64,000 nucleotides of DNA, from positions 1,550,001 through 1,614,000 of the forward strand of contig NZ_LT607734.1 of the NCBI RefSeq assembly GCF_900095285.1. Reading direction: 5' to 3'. The position numbers and the translations under genes are program-made. The notes under the pieces were generated by a model. It saw nothing but the letters and a program-made list of their open reading frames with translations, was not told where the DNA came from and ran no database searches. The stretch comes from Fusobacterium gastrosuis. Its GTDB lineage: Bacteria; Fusobacteriota; Fusobacteriia; Fusobacteriales; Fusobacteriaceae. This document shows, piece by piece, positions 62,733-64,000 of the stretch. Position 1 is the stretch's first letter, and each line of letters starts with the position of its first letter.

Positions 62733-62825
62733 GCATAATATTATTATTTTTCAATATTTTTTTATATCTCTTTAAAATTATAGTTTATTATGATATAAAA
62801 ATTAACATTTAATTCTCTAATTAAA

Positions 62826-64000
62826 CTAAACTATTGTGTGTATCAGACAAATTATACCTATAAATAATAGTGGTAAATTTAGTTTCTTAAAATCTCCAGT
62901 TAAGAAATGAATTATAATATATGCTAAGAATCCTAAAGCCAAACCTGTACTTATACTATATGTTAGAGGCATAGTAAATACAATTACAAATGCTGGAAAT
63001 AGAACCTTAAGATCATTAAAGTTCAATCCTATTAATTGTTTAAACATATATACTCCAACAACAACTAAAGCAGGTGCAGTAGCATAAGCTGGAACAATAG
63101 AAATAAGAGGTGCTAAAAATAACGCCAATAGGAAACCTATTGATGTAACAACTGCTGACAATCCAGTTCTTGCTCCTACTCCAATTCCTGCAGCTGATTC
63201 AACAAATGATGTAACTGTACTTGTTCCTAAAGTCGCTCCTACTATTGTTGATGCCACATCTGTATATAACATTTTTCCTAAATCTTTAACTTTTCCTTCT
63301 TTATCTACCATATTCATTTCTTTTGCACAACTAATTAAAGTTCCTAATGAATCAAATAAATCAACAAACATAAAAGAGAATATTGGTCCAAGCAATGAAA
63401 TTTTTAATGCTCCTAAAATATCTAACTTGAACATAACAGGTTTCATACTAGGCGGCATTGATATAATTTGTTCTGGTAACGCTATTTCACCAAATACCAT
63501 GGCTAAAATAGTAGTAACGATAATTCCAGATAAAATTCCACCCTTCATTTTTCTTGCTTCCATTATTACTATTACAAATAAGCCCACAATTGATATACAA
63601 ACTGTTTTAGAGAATTCTCCAATACTTACTAGAGTAGCATCATTTTTTACTATAAGTCCCATTGATTTAAATCCAATAAAGGCTATGAATAATCCAATTC
63701 CTCCACCTACTGCTAATTTCAAATCATATGGTATAGCATCTGCTATCTTTTCTCTTATACCACCTATTGATAAAATTAAGAAAAATAAACCAGATATGAA
63801 TACCATTCCTAAAGCAACTTCCCAACTAATACCTTTTTCTAGAACTAAAGTAAAAGTGAAGAACGCATTCAATCCCATTCCTGGAGCTAAAGCTATTGGT
63901 ACATTTGCATATAGCCCTGATACTAATGTTCCAAAAACTGTACTTAGTATTGTAACAGTAATTAATGCTCCCTTATCCATACCAGTAATAGATAGTATAG
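62826..64000 (-). CDS. Purine (guanine/hypoxanthine) permease of the NCS2/AzgA type, 5' end beyond the window
   Basis: At least 391 residues; the frame is still open at the right edge (ILSITG before MDKGAL), so the true N-terminus of ~40 residues lies outside. About 12 membrane segments. NVPIALAPGMGLNAFFTF is the diagnostic PbuG/AzgA motif and FMFVDLFDSLGTLISCA the second conserved loop. It imports hypoxanthine, guanine or adenine with protons. The ATG at 63978-63980 is internal. Confidence 0.9.
   Translation of the reverse strand, partial: ILSITGMDKGALITVTILSTVFGTLVSGLYANVPIALAPGMGLNAFFTFTLVLEKGISWEVALGMVFISGLFFLILSIGGIREKIADAIPYDLKLAVGGGIGLFIAFIGFKSMGLIVKNDATLVSIGEFSKTVCISIVGLFVIVIMEARKMKGGILSGIIVTTILAMVFGEIALPEQIISMPPSMKPVMFKLDILGALKISLLGPIFSFMFVDLFDSLGTLISCAKEMNMVDKEGKVKDLGKMLYTDVASTIVGATLGTSTVTSFVESAAGIGVGARTGLSAVVTSIGFLLALFLAPLISIVPAYATAPALVVVGVYMFKQLIGLNFNDLKVLFPAFVIVFTMPLTYSISTGLALGFLAYIIIHFLTGDFKKLNLPLLFIGIICLIHTIV

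Noticed and set aside
1-64000. CRISPR array or insertion sequence
   Set aside because: No regularly spaced direct repeats, transposase motifs or terminal inverted repeats were seen.

Overview
The window is about 26-28% GC by eye, with strong Shine-Dalgarno sites and consensus sigma-70-type promoters. It carries a TonB-dependent receptor and a C-terminal-barrel autotransporter (so a diderm), next to clostridial-style genes: rplT-rpmI-infC, anaerobic NrdDG, a flavodiiron protein, LuxS and a GlgC/GlgD pair. This mix suggests Fusobacterium, probably of the F. nucleatum/periodonticum group. That assignment is inferred from gene content and codon use, not from a database search.

Layout, left to right. 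(1) 1-7212: glycogen and maltodextrin metabolism. A leftward glgB-glgC-glgD operon (glgD cut by the window edge) diverges from a rightward GH13 amylase and malQ. (2) 7373-18107: a type I restriction-modification operon (hsdR, hsdM, a DinD-family gene, hsdS), translationally coupled to a large HD plus Hsp90-like (GHKL) ATPase and followed by a membrane protein. This is the best candidate for an unusual defence system. hsdS has an A8 tract just after its start codon that puts it out of frame. (3) 18151-23690: a DUF4143-type AAA ATPase with striking palindromic operators, then a ferric/polyamine-type ABC importer. (4) 23928-25513: two tRNA-Ser genes and the rplT-rpmI-infC operon, with an AUU-type infC start and an attenuator-like leader. 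(5) 25524-37249: a metal-uptake locus. A TonB receptor and an autotransporter diverge from a Zn/Mn-type ABC transporter with two binding proteins and two small exported proteins.

(6) 37323-42321: a flavodiiron protein paired with an acyl-CoA dehydrogenase/ETF-alpha/rubredoxin triple fusion, then an Rrf2 regulator and a YqhQ-like membrane protein. (7) 42333-46521: a SpoIIE-type phosphatase, uvrC and rapZ. (8) 46703-53554: M18 aminopeptidase, a thioredoxin-reductase-like flavoprotein without recognisable NADPH motifs, an MBL hydrolase, YhdT-PanF, and a lipoprotein-type oligoendopeptidase F. (9) 53570-59189: luxS, uracil permease, a FlK-like thioesterase, thiamine pyrophosphokinase, a secreted EEP-family protein, a HAD hydrolase, and a second Rrf2 regulator followed by a PNPOx-like protein. 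(10) 59356-64000: anaerobic ribonucleotide reductase nrdDG with paired NrdR boxes, HU, and a purine permease cut by the right edge.

Three genes (amylase, hsdS, HD-GHKL) are each broken by what looks like the loss of one base, and all three are restored by adding one base to a short homopolymer. Either the assembly has homopolymer errors, or one or more of these (hsdS most plausibly) is a real phase-variable switch. Reads would decide.
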